Part shown: piece by piece, positions 51,254-63,490 of the stretch
Position numbering within the stretch: the first letter of the stretch is position 1
How the letters are laid out: each line of letters starts with the position of its first letter
Assembly (NCBI GenBank): GCA_019843655.1
Contig: JACDQD010000001.1
Location: 41,670,230-41,734,229, forward strand
Length of the DNA stretch: 64,000 nucleotides
Reading direction: 5' to 3'
DNA from: Lethocerus indicus
Taxonomy: Eukaryota; Arthropoda; Insecta; Hemiptera; Belostomatidae
Program-made: the position numbers and the translations under genes
Notes under the pieces: model-generated
What the model saw: the letters and a program-made list of their open reading frames with translations, nothing else
What the model was told of the DNA's origin: nothing
Database searches by the model: none

Positions 51254-51420
51254 TATTCTCGTAAAGGTACAAATGCATCGCAAGCTCAAGAACGTTTTGA
51301 GCTGTGTATGGTGATAAAGCCTTAGAAGAACGTCATTTTCCAAACTGGTTCAATAAATGTCATTCGGGTGCTTATTTACTGAAAGGCGAGGAAGTCGATG
51401 ACGACCGAATAAAGTCCGGT
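51254..51420 (+). pseudogene. mariner-family transposase N-terminal fossil
   Basis: Two frames join here. The first (from 51254) reads YSRKGTNASQAQERF; the second (from 51304) reads VYGDKALEERHFPNWFNKCH followed by SGAYLLKGE and EVDDDRIK. KGTNAxxA...AVYGDKALxER...NWFxKxxSGxxxL...EVDDDxIK is the N-terminal helix-turn-helix region of mariner-type transposases, which binds the element's terminal inverted repeats. A frameshift lies around 51300, and the RSGRP-like segment before EVDDD is deleted. The rest of the open frame to 51606 has no transposase catalytic motif. No terminal inverted repeats were found by eye. Confidence 0.75.
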
Positions 51421-52072
51421 GACAGTACTCACCGGATTGTGAGATGCCCAAAGGTACGAAATCTAGTAGAAAAAAATAGAATCGTTTCCAGGAATAGAGT
51501 TCGTCGAGGCGGGACCGTTAAGGACACGTTACTGCGAACGGCAGGCACGACGATCCGTTTTCCAGATACAGATATTCAGAAAAAAATGCTCCGTAAACAA
51601 TTATGAAAATAGTAATTAAGTAGTAAAATCTCAATGGAGTCGATAAAAGAGAAAAAAAAACGGGGGTATAATTACGAACCGTGAACCGAGTCCACCTTTT
51701 CAAGGCTCGCGAAAATGTACGGCATTATTTCATAACGACCGCAATTATTAGTACTGTCGGGGGATGGCAAATGTGCATTAGCTGCACGAGAGTTCAAGGA
51801 AAGCGGTGTAGGTGTATGTTGGAGGAAGGGGGGGGAGGGCTGACATGCTAAACTCGGACGCCTGTCACTTTTCGGACACCGAAAAGCTGTAGCGGCTTTA
51901 TCGATTCTCATTTTTGAGCCGGTAATAACTTGTCAGAAAAACGTCCGAGGCGCTGTCCCCCCCTAACCATTATCAAAGTGCTCCCATAAAAGTGGACCGC
52001 TGAAACTGATTCGCCAATTTAGGAATTAAATCACGAGTACCAGTCACTTCCCTTGTCAGCGAAGGGCCGACC
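51421..52072. other. unassigned non-coding stretch
   Basis: The tail of the frame opened at 51304 continues to 51606 without recognisable motifs. Nothing else seen. Confidence 0.5.
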
Positions 52073-52357
52073 TTGTTTATGACTCGACAAACAGTTTCAA
52101 TTATTATATTATTGCTCGGCTCTTACTTCCTAATACGTTCAGTGACCAGTCGATGTTTACCGAATTACCAACGCTTTCACTCATCATACGGTTCGTATTA
52201 TACTATATTCGATTACCCGAATATTTTAATTATTAGTTCTTATCCTCTTTTACCGAACGTTTTTCAACGAGTTTTCGACAAAAGTGAAACTGGCGTTAAA
52301 TTTCGCACTAACCCCGTTCGTTTTACTTTTATTTTCAGGCACCGACCGGAAAAATAA
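52073..52357 (+). other. 94-codon open frame with signal-peptide-like start (doubtful)
   Basis: Begins MFMTRQTVSIIILLLGSYFL and continues IRSVTSRC, which has the charge and hydrophobic core of a secretory signal. The rest is mixed and rich in Tyr, Phe and Ser, with no domain I know. The DNA near its end, TTTTACTTTTATTTTCAG at about 52323-52340, resembles a splice acceptor, which fits poorly with a single-exon gene. AT-rich DNA gives hydrophobic frames by chance, so I treat this as a candidate only. Confidence 0.15.
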
Positions 52358-54248
52358 GGAAAGAAAAAAGCGCTATTTGACAGGGCGGAGAATAAATCTT
52401 CGGGACACTTTCAAGTAAAAAGGACATCGAAATCGTCCGATCATAAGAGATTATAAACTTCGTTCGAGTGCTCTCGAGACGCTCAGGGCCTCGCCCGACT
52501 TTTAAGTTAAACGTTTCCCGAATTGAACCCTATAGGTTGTGGGGGCATAACCAATCCAAGTTCCACAATAGTAGAATCCTATAGCCCGCGTTGAAACTCT
52601 GGGAAACAAATCGGGAAAAATAAGCTCGAATATCTGTACGAGTTTTCGAAATTTCTATCGTGATATTCATGCGATAGTAACCTTGTCTACGAATATTCGA
52701 TCAACGTTTGACATTCAGACTGGAAAGATATAAGGCGTCTTTTCTTTATAATGAAAAGTGTCACTAACGAAGATTCGCGCGGAGAATTTAGTTCAGTCGC
52801 CAGGGAGTTCCTAGATGAGAGAATGCACCAAAAAAGTGTTCCAGGATATTTAAAAACGGTCGGCTTCTGAAGTTAGAGTTCAATCTAAGATTCAAATTGT
52901 TTCTGCCATTACCATTTAATATTTGTTACTCCATTACATATATTGCCCGCAGTTATATCAAATTCTAAATAAGAGAAAAACCCAGAAAAGCATTAATATT
53001 CATTGCCTACAATAGCTACAAGTCGACATAGTTGGAAAATAATGGGATTATAGTCAGAAATATGTAAACAGAATAAAGCTGCATAGTTCATGGAAAATAA
53101 TGACTACAAGTCATGAGATACTTGGGATTACATTTCTGAATTTGGAGCTACTGCGGAAATATAAGTAAGTATTTTTATTTTATATTTGTTGTAAAGTATC
53201 GGTTAGAACGAGACTGGGGGCGGGTACACGTGTGGAGACTCCCTGCGCCGACACCAGCCGCGTATGTAAAGTGGCTTTTGTATAAAGTGTAAAGGGACAA
53301 AGACGTAATTGAATTAGCCGCCGACAAAAGAGCCGCCCCGCCTGTTCGGCCCAGCTTTATTTTGCCCCAAACCACCGATTCCGCGCCTCGAATACGGTAT
53401 AAGTCCCGACCGTTGTTTAGAGCCCAGCGCGATTTATACCCGGGGGGATAACTTCAAATATTGTTCCCGGGGACTAATTAGCGGGGCCCCCCGCTTTGTC
53501 CGGGACGCACGGCCTTAACGCCGACCGGAAGCCGTTATCCGAATTAACCTTTTAAACGACTTTCCCACGATTGACACCTCGCCCTCTCGCTAAATTCCGA
53601 ACGCCAATTAAATCCATGTAAAATATCTCCCTTATGTAACTAACGAGGGAAGCCCAGCGGTCTATTTTGTGATAATTCGTCTTCTGGTAGCGTTAATTTT
53701 CGCTCATTTATATAATACATTTAATCTGCAGCGTATTTACTATAAGGCGCGTTGGATAATCTACTCACTATTGTAGTGTCCTCATACCTATAAGAATCGT
53801 ATATCAATAATTGATTTTAAGCAATAGACGATTCTAATTTACACGAGACATATATTTAATTATAGGTGAAAAAGTTTAATTTTTACGGGGATACTTTAAT
53901 TTTATTTATTACTCCGAACACGAGGCGTATTTTGAATTCGGGCGATATGGCCGGAATGGGGTGTGTTAAGAAATGAAATGTTTCCATCGGGGAAAGTAAA
54001 TATTGGGGGGTGGTCGAGATACACTCGGGTGAGTTGGAAAAGCCATAGTGTAGACGTGTAGCCGGCGGGGGGTTCGGATTTGTCCGAGGAGAGTCCCGCC
54101 ACTTCCCGGCCGATTTATAGCACGCCGACCCCAGACTAATTTATTCCCGCTTCGAGAGAAATATATTATTGTTTGCTAAAAGCCCGGGACCCCCTTCTAA
54201 TGCGTTTTTAATGGCCGCGCTTCGTTTTAATTGGTGGCAGGGGGGGCT
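52358..54248. other. unassigned non-coding stretch
   Basis: AT-rich to 53170, then a CpG-rich patch at 53190-53600. Nothing recognised. Confidence 0.5.
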
Positions 54249-55230
54249 TTAATACCCCGGGGGAACGGCACGTCTCCACCGACCGATGAACCACCTAAGC
54301 CCCGCGCTTTTAACTATTATTTTTTTCAACTCCTCAGGTGACAAATTTTGACAAATAATAAAAACAAATGAAGCGAAGGTTTTCGCCGACAAGTAACAAG
54401 CGGCGTAGAGTGGTTTTGTTTCACGGTAGCCGTTCCTACTTTCAGAGGAAAGTCCTCTCCCGAGGTCATCCGACCCGACGATAGAGAAATTCTCTCTCGC
54501 CGCCCGTCCCCCGTTACCTCGTGGCAGTGGCCGGCGTCGGCATGCTTTTCCGAAGGGGGTTTTCTCCCGGCGATCCACTTTCCCCGGACGAGTGGATTGA
54601 GGTTTTCCCCGTGCGAGGTCTCCGCGCGGCGGAGCGCTTCCCTTCGGAACGAGAATAAGTGTCCCTGAGGAAGACTCGCGGGGTACGACCGACGCCAAGA
54701 ATGAGCCCTCGTTGGAGAAGAATAAATTATTTCAGAATTAAAGGGTGAAAAAGCGGTCGACGGGAGTTCTCGAGAACAAGACATTCGCACTGCTCGCCAG
54801 AATTGAGAAAACCAAAATCAACCCGTGCCCGTCGGGCATCTATCACCGAGCCAAATAAGAGCCTATTTCTGTCGCCTTATATTTGAATTAACGCCGGGCA
54901 GTAATATTATTTCCGCACTCTTTTCTAAGAAATAATTGTTACTTTTTAAAGGCCGAAAGTAGGCCGAATTCAGGCGTGAAATCCCGACCCGATGGCCGGG
55001 GTCCTTCGGGGCTTAAAACATTCAGAGAAAGGGGGCGTAGACGCTTCATCGCGGCCGGCATTCCGTCCTCAGGAATGTAAATAATTCCCGGATTCCTGTC
55101 CGGGATTCACCGACAGCCCGTCCGGTATCCACCGAATTTACGGCGTGGACCCGGGGCCCGGTTCCTCCTTAATTATTTAGCCGCTTTAAACTCCGATCTC
55201 GAGGGGGCATAAGTTTCGAACGGTGGAAAA
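54249..55230. other. CpG-rich block with overlapping open frames
   Basis: Two minus-strand frames (54249-54698 and 54326-54790, about 150 codons each) overlap in different phases. Their products are rich in Arg, Ser and Pro and carry no known domain. High GC content lowers the stop-codon rate, so these frames may mean nothing. A promoter-type CpG block or a 5' untranslated exon of an unseen gene is possible. Confidence 0.3.
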
Positions 55231-58200
55231 TTGGAAAGAAAAAAATGTCGCCCCTATTGTCGGGACTGTCTGGTTGGATATTTAATCGACATATTGATTG
55301 TCGCTACGTTCAATTTAAGTTTCGCTAAGACAGTGCGTACAATTAGATATTTTTACGTTGATTATTCGAAACTGGCCCAGTGATTTTTCAAACTAAAATG
55401 AATTCCGATTTACAAAAAAAAATTTATATTGTTCAATAATTGGAATTAAAATTCTAAGGTCACACGATGAAGCTATATAATTCTAACCGCTTTGGAAAAA
55501 CTAAAAAAGGATAAAGAAGGAAAAACAACGTACATAACCGGAGACATTAAATTTCAGAATTTATTTGAAAAAAATACTTTTTGAAAATGTACAATCAAAC
55601 AGAAACAAATCAGGACAAATAAAAACTAAAAAAGGAACGTATCGGCAACCCGTGTTTTATTTTCTGGCGCAACTTCCATAGGACTCCGACGGGCCATATC
55701 AATAATCGTCTGAAGGGGAGAGGAAAAATTCCCACTGGAGGGAAAATTTTACTTGGATTCCGGCCACAGGATTTAGGTTACCAGCAATGAGTGGGTACCG
55801 CCAACTTGGCCAATGATGAAAACAATAATGTCGAAATATGTAACGATTCGTTGTGATATTTCGCGTCCGAAGCCAACTTTTCAAGTCGCCGGCAGAAAAC
55901 TAGAGATGCCCCAGTTTTTCGCCGCAAAGAAAGAATCGCGGTGTGCAAGTTTGAGTTACTTTTATTTCGGGTCAAGAAGTTAAGGATTTCAAATTCGAAT
56001 TTGCAGGCATTTCTCGTCTAGCGTAGGTCTTGGGTCCATAATTCTGAACTAGAGCTTTACTATCGGGGGTAAATTGTCAATGCTATTTTTTTCATCAATA
56101 TACTCCGTTCTTTCTGTGTCAACGTTTGACCTTAAATAATGTACGCCTAACCGACTAATAACATTACTGGCTGGCTATATTTGGTGTATTAATTTCCTTT
56201 ATTATTTTAGTTGGCTTTAATCGCCAATGCTGGCTGGCTCGCAATGTATTGTAATTATGCTGAAATAGTGTTTTTTTACTAGCCGCGTTCCGGGTTTTAT
56301 GAGATATAAAGTATATTGCCAATTCCCGCGAGAAATTTCCAATAACGAACGATCGCGGTTATAAATAGAAGGGGGCCGTGGGGCAAGTTAAATGGATTTT
56401 TGTGTTAATTAAGGCAGTTGCTTGGGGGCCACCTTTGAAGAGGGGTGCTCCGTATCGAGCGGCCAAGTTGGACGCGGTTTTCGCGGCCCACTTGGTAATT
56501 ATCCGGACTCATTGTAGACGCCTCGGGGCCGGCTCCTTATTTTTCGCTACGCCAAAGACCACCGGATCTTTTAGCGGGTTTAAGAATATCTCTGAAAGCG
56601 TTTCCACAGTATATTGAGCCTATTTTTCATCTAATATTAGCACTCGGTTCAACCAATATAAAGTTAAACTGAAGTAATATACAATTTAGGATTGCTAGTT
56701 GATTCGCATTGGAGTGATTCTTTGGATCAGTAACTATATAGGCAAAGTGGGTCAGCATTAGCTCCTTGTAGGATTAATCGGTAATACAACGATTAATTAA
56801 ATTTAAAGGTTAAAATCCGAACTGTTGAATTCCTTTTTAATGAAATTTTCAATGCTCGCATACCAGAGTAATCAACATTAATATATTTTTCAAAACATGA
56901 CACTCTATTGATTGTTCGGTAGTCCACTGGCGGTAACGGTAACACGTAATAATATGAGAGCTAACTGTAAAGTGTTAACTTAAAAATCCAGCGTAAGATG
57001 TCCAACCTCAAGCCACTTTCACCAGATAACATATTTACCTCGGAATTATATTTCCAACGAATTTATTCGCAGCGTGCCTTTTCAGGGTAAGATAATCCGG
57101 CTCCTCGGTGTAGGTCGGCAGCGTTGTTTATTGAGAAAATGAGCGCGAAAATGTTATTTAATATCCTCGCGTTCCTTTTTTTCTGCGAGCTTTAAAAAAG
57201 AAAAAAAAAGGATGTTTTTCGGGGGTCAAACATTCCGTGAAATACTGAGAGCGGCGGCCCGCCTGTAATCGGGCCGCGGCCTACTATCAGCGTCGGCGCT
57301 TCCCGGTCCCCTTCAGAATTTATTCCCTTGAAACAAAAAACAAAAAAAAAATAAAATAAAAAATATTCGCGACCGTTACGGAAAACAGGAGTGTTTTTGT
57401 GTGTTGCGCGTGTTCAAAGTCGAAACGAAAATTCGGCACTGCTCACCCGGTTTTTTATTCTGCCGTTTCCAAAATCAGTTTGTTAACGTATTTCGACAGT
57501 TTCTATTGATTAAAATAACGCGAATTGTTGGTGACAACATGAAATTCTTGAAACCGTTCGGAATGGTTAAAACTTGAGGCGTAGACGCCTTCGTTAATTA
57601 GTGTTTCGTCAAGTTCAAAGGATATCCAGATCCCGGGAGTGCGGGAGTTGGGTTTGGTAGCGATGTTACGGTACGATAATCCAGACAATACTCCCCCACT
57701 AGTAGTTACGGTAATCTCTATCAAATTGATCTCCGCTGTGACTTGAAATTGTCCCATAAAATTGAACATTTGTAAATTTAATTGGATATCGGGTACGGTT
57801 AAATTGCTAGCGAGTATAATGTTAAAGAGCTCCTCTCAATTGATATTGAGGTGCTACTAAATTTTTGTTGTACGTAATCTGAAAGATACACAGACATTTG
57901 TGCCCTAATACCTCTATAAAATCGAAGGATTATAATTTTATTGCGTTACGCGCCCAATAAACCTGGGCACTCATTAGCGTAGCAATTTATCATCTAGTCA
58001 TAAAAGAAAATATTTCAAACTCAAAGATCTGTCAACAACCAAAAAAATGTTGTTCCCACGGCTTGCAAGTCAAGTTCCCTCAGATTACTTTCAGTCGATC
58101 ATCAGAAACGCTGCCATATACAACTCAGTCGTCTATCAGAAACAGTGAAACACAACTCTCAGTACAACTATATTCGCTGTAACCTCGTCCTAACTATATC

Positions 58201-58587
58201 GGAAAATATCTGTAAAGTTTTAGAAGCATATGTTTGTGCAAAACATATCGCAAACTGCTGAAACGGTGTCAAATAGCACAGTGTACTAATAATAAAATGA
58301 ACAATATTTGTGGTACATGCCATTAACGAGTCTGTGGTAAATCTTCTGCTAAAATAACTGTAACTTGCAAAAAATGTCTTTGATTTTGTGCATAATTATT
58401 TAATAAAATATTGCTATTATATTGCTATTATTATTCAGATTATATTCAATATTTTTTCATAAAAATAAAAAATATATAAAACGTAAAAATTGCTGTCTTT
58501 TCTAAAATGTCTTAGTAATTTAAGAAACAAGTCATTTTGACCCCTACGGTAGAAGTAGGTATACGTCAACCGTCCGTTTTCTAGTGA
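55231..58587. other. unassigned non-coding stretch
   Basis: AT-rich. The minus-strand frame 57503-57769 (88 codons) and the frames at 55699-55975 have no motif I recognise. No RNA gene or element end seen. Confidence 0.5.
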
Positions 58588-59990
58588 TTATTACTCAACA
58601 TGCAAACAAAGTTAAATTGTCTATTGAAACTCTATCGACACTTTAAAAACTTTAAAATTCAGTCACGTCGATCAAACTACTCTATGGAGTACTGACAGAA
58701 TACGTTATTCGACGTTAAAATTTACTGTAGGCCCCTGTGGTTATCGTGTATTTACGATATATAAGGGTGAATCAATGTCGTAAGGCCATTTTTTTCAAAT
58801 CCGTACCATTATTACTGGCAGGACACTATGGAGTACAATCGCATACAGAATTGCACAGTGTCAGCAGGAATCGACGTATATGGGAACCGGGATTCCAGGG
58901 ATTGGTCTTCTCGGTTGGTTGGACGGACGGAGTTATTTACTTTGTTCCCGTCTACACCTACTGTTTTAAGATATAACGATTGGCAGTTGACGTACTGTGA
59001 TTTTTATACAAACACGGTTAAATAAACTCGCATAAACTAGGTCATGTTATCAAACAGTATTATGTCTACTATCGCTGAAGAAATTATTTATCGACGTTGT
59101 AAGGTCCTACTGGCAGGAATATGTACAATCGCATACAGTGTTAATTGCATTCAGTGTCAGCAGAAACATGGGCTGCAACTCTACGATAGAAGTGTGCAAC
59201 TGGGAGGCTTCCTCGACCGGTGATTCCACTCAGGGGATGGGACGACGCTGAGGAGGCCGTCTTCTCGGTTGGTTGGACGGACGGGAGTTATCTTACCTTT
59301 GTTCCCGTCTACACCTACTGTTTTTAAGATATAACTATTGGCATGCTTTCAAGTACTGTGATTTTTACCGAGGTCATTCAATTACTAAACATGCAAACAC
59401 GGTTAAATTGTCTTCTATTTAAACTCTATTAACACTTTTAAAAGAGGTCTCTGCTTTAACGTTATTCAAATTCACTATTACGTCGATCATATTGCTCTCA
59501 TCTAGAGTATTGAAGCGAGATCAGAGAAATTAAATATCGAGGTAGGTTAAAATTTACTGTAGGGGCCCCCGAGGTTATCGAGTGTATTGGATATATCGAT
59601 ATATATGGGTGAATCGATGCCGTCAACTTGGTCAGCCATTTTTTTTTTCACATCGCGTACCATTATTACGGCCTATACTACTATATGATACTAAAGTACT
59701 ATAAGTTCCTACTGGCAGGAATATGTACAATCGCATACAGTGTTAATTGCATTCAGTTTCATGCAGGAAACATGCTTATAAATCTTAACTTAGTTCTCGT
59801 TCACTGCAACTGCTGCGATGAGAAGTGGCCTGCAGCAACTGGGGAGGCTTCTCGACCGGTGGTTCACTCAGGGGATGGGACGACGCTGAGGAGGCCGTCT
59901 TCTCGGTTGGTTGGACGGACGGGAGTTATCTTACCTTTGTTCCGTCTACACCTACTGTTTTAAGATATAATAATTAGCATGGTTTCTATG
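58588..59990 (+). repeat. three-copy tandem duplication (unit up to about 600 bp)
   Basis: Copy 1 is about 58588-59030, copy 2 about 59031-59380 (left part missing) and copy 3 about 59380-59990. Shared landmarks in order are CATGCAAACA..GTTAAATTGTCT, TTAAAATTTACTGTAGG, GGGTGAATC.ATG, CTGGCAGGA, GTACAATCGCATACAG, TTCTCGGTTGGTTGGACGGA, CGTCTACACCTACTGTTTT and AAGATATAA. Copies 2 and 3 are closest to each other, so copy 1 is the older or more decayed. The small frames inside each copy differ between copies and are not conserved, so no protein is indicated. Confidence 0.8.
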
Positions 59991-60155
59991 AGAGTGGCAG
60001 GTGGACGATAAAATGACGTCACGTTGTAAGGAGTAAAATGGAAATTTGAACTTTGTCTGACCCTTGTAGTGCAGGCAGAGATATACGAACGCCATTTTAT
60101 GTCGATTTTGATTGCAAATATAAATATTTTCATATTCCATCCCATTCCTGTTTGC
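59991..60155. other. spacer
   Basis: Nothing recognised. Confidence 0.5.
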
Positions 60156-60156
60156 G

Positions 60157-60188
<32 letters not shown>

Positions 60189-60193
60189 ATTTT

Positions 60194-60256
<63 letters not shown>
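60156..60256. repeat. compound microsatellite (TA)n(CA)n..(AT)n
   Basis: A TA run, then a CA run to about 60188, an ATTTTCAC interruption, and an AT run of about 60 bp. Open frames on both strands across it are artefacts. Confidence 0.95.
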
Positions 60257-60264
<8 letters not shown>

Positions 60265-61079
60265 CAAAAATTTATCATCGTTCATATTCCATATCTCATA
60301 TCTCTTATCAGTATTTTATGTATTAATATGTTATATATTTAAAACATCATTTTTGAAAGTATTTTTTCTCATTCCATCTCGTAGGTTTACTTTAGTTTAC
60401 TGTATTAATAGATGGTGTAAATAATTGACCTAGTTGTATTATATAATTTAATTGTGGGTTCATTAGAGTCTTGTTGTGCAGTTCTGCATGGGAACTACGG
60501 GTCAGGCATAGAGCGTTCTCAAAAATTCTTACCTTTATTTTCGGCTACAGCTCTTGTTTTAGATACAAAAATCGGCCGTGCTTCTCGCCATGAGCTGGAC
60601 GTACAATGAGGAGGTTGTTTACGCACCAGCTCGGACAATGGGCTGAACTTCGACCGTTCTAATCCTCTCCGTGTTCAGCATTAACTCCGCCAACGCCGTT
60701 TCTTGCCGATTTTAGAAACATTTAAAACTTTTCGATTTTAGCAGTTTTTGATAATATTTTTTTCCCTTCATGAATTTTGAGTGCATCATATTGAAAATAT
60801 TGTATTTCAATTTTCTCAATAGAAGGAACAAAATAAAATATGAAATTTTATATATATTATTTACGAAGTTATATATAAAAATATAAAAATATTCTTCATT
60901 TTGATATAACATTTTAGTTTATTATACATATTTTTTCCTTTTTCGTATTTGTTTTGTTTTATTTTACTATATATATTGAGGAATATATGACTGAGGAATG
61001 GTAACTTGGTAATGAGGATAATCTTGACTTGGTAATGATTATCTTGACATTATATACATTATATTATCCACACCACACA
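60257..61079. other. unassigned AT-rich stretch
   Basis: AT-rich apart from 60480-60720. Near 61000 the phrase GGTAATGA..ATCTTGA is repeated in tandem (GGTAATGAGGATAATCTTGACTTGGTAATGATTATCTTGAC). Nothing else recognised. Confidence 0.5.
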
Positions 61080-62330
61080 TAGGGGTCGCTAGTTAATCAG
61101 TGCAAGTGCACCCAACGAATAAATACATTTCCACACCACACTAAGGGGGGAATTTATCGGTAATGCACCAAAGAACGTTAGTTAACTACATTTAATAGGG
61201 TGGTGATCAGTGCAAATGCAAATTACCCTTAACGAGATTAATTAAGTTTACATTTCTGCATTACCACACTGAGAGCGCTAGTTAATCGGTACCCAAAGAA
61301 TATTTAACTATATTTCCCCACACTCCCATTTATCGAATGCAAGTTGCCCAGGTCTGACACCCAATAAGTAATTTGTTTACGTATCAACACTTAGAGGGCG
61401 GCTAATTAATCGGTATGCACCCAAGAAAAGATTAAGTTACTATATTTCCCCACCATCAAATTGAATAATTTATTAATTTATAAGTGCACCCAAAGAACGT
61501 TAGTGCTATATTTCCCACAACACTCCTGCAAGTGCACAACACATTTTGCACCACATCAGTGCAAATGACAAAAAGACATATTAATTAATACATTTCCACC
61601 ACCACTCTCAGGGTGGTGTTAATTCAGTATGCACCCAAGGTATTTTAATTGCATTTCCAATGCACTCAAAGAACGGTTAACTCATATAATTTATCGGTGC
61701 AAGTGCCACTAATCTAATTTATCGGTGTGCAAAGAACGGCACCCATTGTGGTGTTAATTTATCGGTTGCACCCAACGAAGTTTATTAATTATTTCCACCA
61801 CACTGAGGGGGTTAATTTCTCGGTAACTATATTCCCACCACTTTTCTCATTGTGTGGCGGTGCAAGTGCACAAGATATTTAATAAGTAATTTCTGTTAAG
61901 GGGCCATTTATCGGTAATGCACCCAAACCCAAAGAACGTTAGTTAACTATTTCCCCAACAGGGTGGTGTTCGGTTAACGAGAGTTTAATTAAGTACATTT
62001 GTACCATTTTTACGTACCACCACACTGAGAAGGCGCTAGTTAATCCCTCGGTGGTGCAAATACCAGAGATTAACTATAAAATTTTCCCAAATTTTACATT
62101 TATTAGTAAATGTCAAACTGAGTGGGCTAATTTTCCGGTGCAAGTGCACCCAACGAGATTTAATTAAGTACATTTCTGCACCACACTGAGGGGGCTAATT
62201 TATCAGTGTGCAATGCATTTCCCCACCAAGAACAGTGCAAGTAGATTAATTAAGTACATTTTACACTAACATTTCGGTGCCACCCAAAGAACGTTAGTTA
62301 AGCATTTCCCCACCACTCTCAGGGTGGTGT
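61080..62330. repeat. satellite array, degraded left part
   Basis: Made of pieces of the same unit as 62331-63490: GGTGCAAGTGCACCCAA, GAACGTTAGTTAACTA, TTTCCCCACCAC, CAGGGTGGTGTTAAT, AACGAGATTTAATTAAG and CACACTGAGGGGGCTAAT. These are joined out of register with many small deletions, so no constant period can be followed. Either the array edge has decayed or this part is poorly assembled. Confidence 0.85.
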
Positions 62331-63490
62331 TAATTTATCAGTGCAAGTGCACCCAACGAGATTTAATTAAGTACATTTACGTACCACACTAAGAAGGCGC
62401 TAGTTAATCGGTGCAAATGCACCCAACGAGATTTAATTAAGTACATTTCTGCATCAAACTGAGGGGGGGCTAATTTTCGGTGCAAATGCACCCAAGAAAC
62501 GTTAGTTACCTATATTTCCCCACCACTCTCATTGTGGTGTTAATTTATCGGTGCAAGTGCACCCAACGAAGTTTAATTATGTACATTTCTGCACCACACT
62601 AAGTGGGGGCTAATTTATCGGTGCAAATGCACCCAAAGAACGTTAGTTAGTTAACTACATTTCCCACCACTCTCAGGGTGGGGCTAATTTATCGGTGCAA
62701 ATGCACCCAAAGAACGTTAGTTAGTTAACTACATTTCCCACCACTCTCAGGGTGGTGTTAATTTATCGGTGCAAGTGCACCCAACGAAATTTAATTATGT
62801 ACATTTCTGCACCACACTAAGGGGGGGCTAATTTATCGGTGCAAATGCACCCAAAGAACGTTAGTTAACTATATTTCCCCACCACTCTCAGGGTGGTGTT
62901 AATTTATCAGTGCAAGTGCACCCAAGGTATTTTAATTAAGTACATTTACGTACCACACTAAGGGGGCGCTAGTTAATCGGTGCAAATGCACCAAACGAGA
63001 TTTAATTAGCTACATTTCTGCACAACACTGAGGGGGGCTAATTTATCGGTGAAAATGCACCCAAGAAACGTGAGTTACCTATATTTCCCCACCGCTCTCA
63101 GGGTGGTGTTAATTTATCGGTGCAAGTGCAACCAACGAATTTTAATTATGCACATTTCCTGCGCCACACTAAGGGGGGACTAATTTATCGGTGCAAATGC
63201 ACCCAAAGAACGTTAGTTAACTCTATTTTCCCACCACTCTCAGGGCGGTGTTAATTTATCGGTGCAAGTGCACCAAACGAGATTTAATTAAGTACATTTC
63301 TGCACCACACTAAGGGGGAGCTAATTTATCGGTGCAAATGCACCCAAAGAACGTTAGTTAACTATATTTCCCAACCACTCTCAGGGTGGTGTTAATTTAT
63401 CGGTGCAAGTGCACCCAACGAACTTTAATTATGTACATTTCTGCACCACACTTAGGGTGGGCTAATTTATCGGTGCAAATGCACCCAAAG
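62331..63490. repeat. dimeric satellite array, 70-71 bp monomers
   Basis: The GGTGCAA anchor (or its one-base variant) falls at 62620, 62694, 62768, 62838, 62909, 62979, 63049, 63119, 63190, 63261, 63331, 63401 and 63471, so the period is 70-71 bp apart from two 74-bp steps. Type A monomers have GGTGCAAATGCACCCAAAGA then CGTTAGTTAACTA and CCACCACTCTCAGGGTGGTG. Type B monomers have GGTGCAAGTGCACCCAACGA then TTTAATTATGTACATTTC and TGCACCACACTAAGGGGG. A and B alternate, giving a dimer near 141 bp. Each monomer carries the palindrome GGTGCA..TGCACC, and A also has a CACCAC..GTGGTG inverted repeat. There is no reading frame. Confidence 0.95.

Noticed and set aside
60053..60424. Frames through the AT/CA microsatellite
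   Set aside because: YI and TH repeats are read-through of the microsatellite.
61080..63490. Satellite considered as a CRISPR array
   Set aside because: Repeats are contiguous with no unique spacers, and the sequence is eukaryotic.
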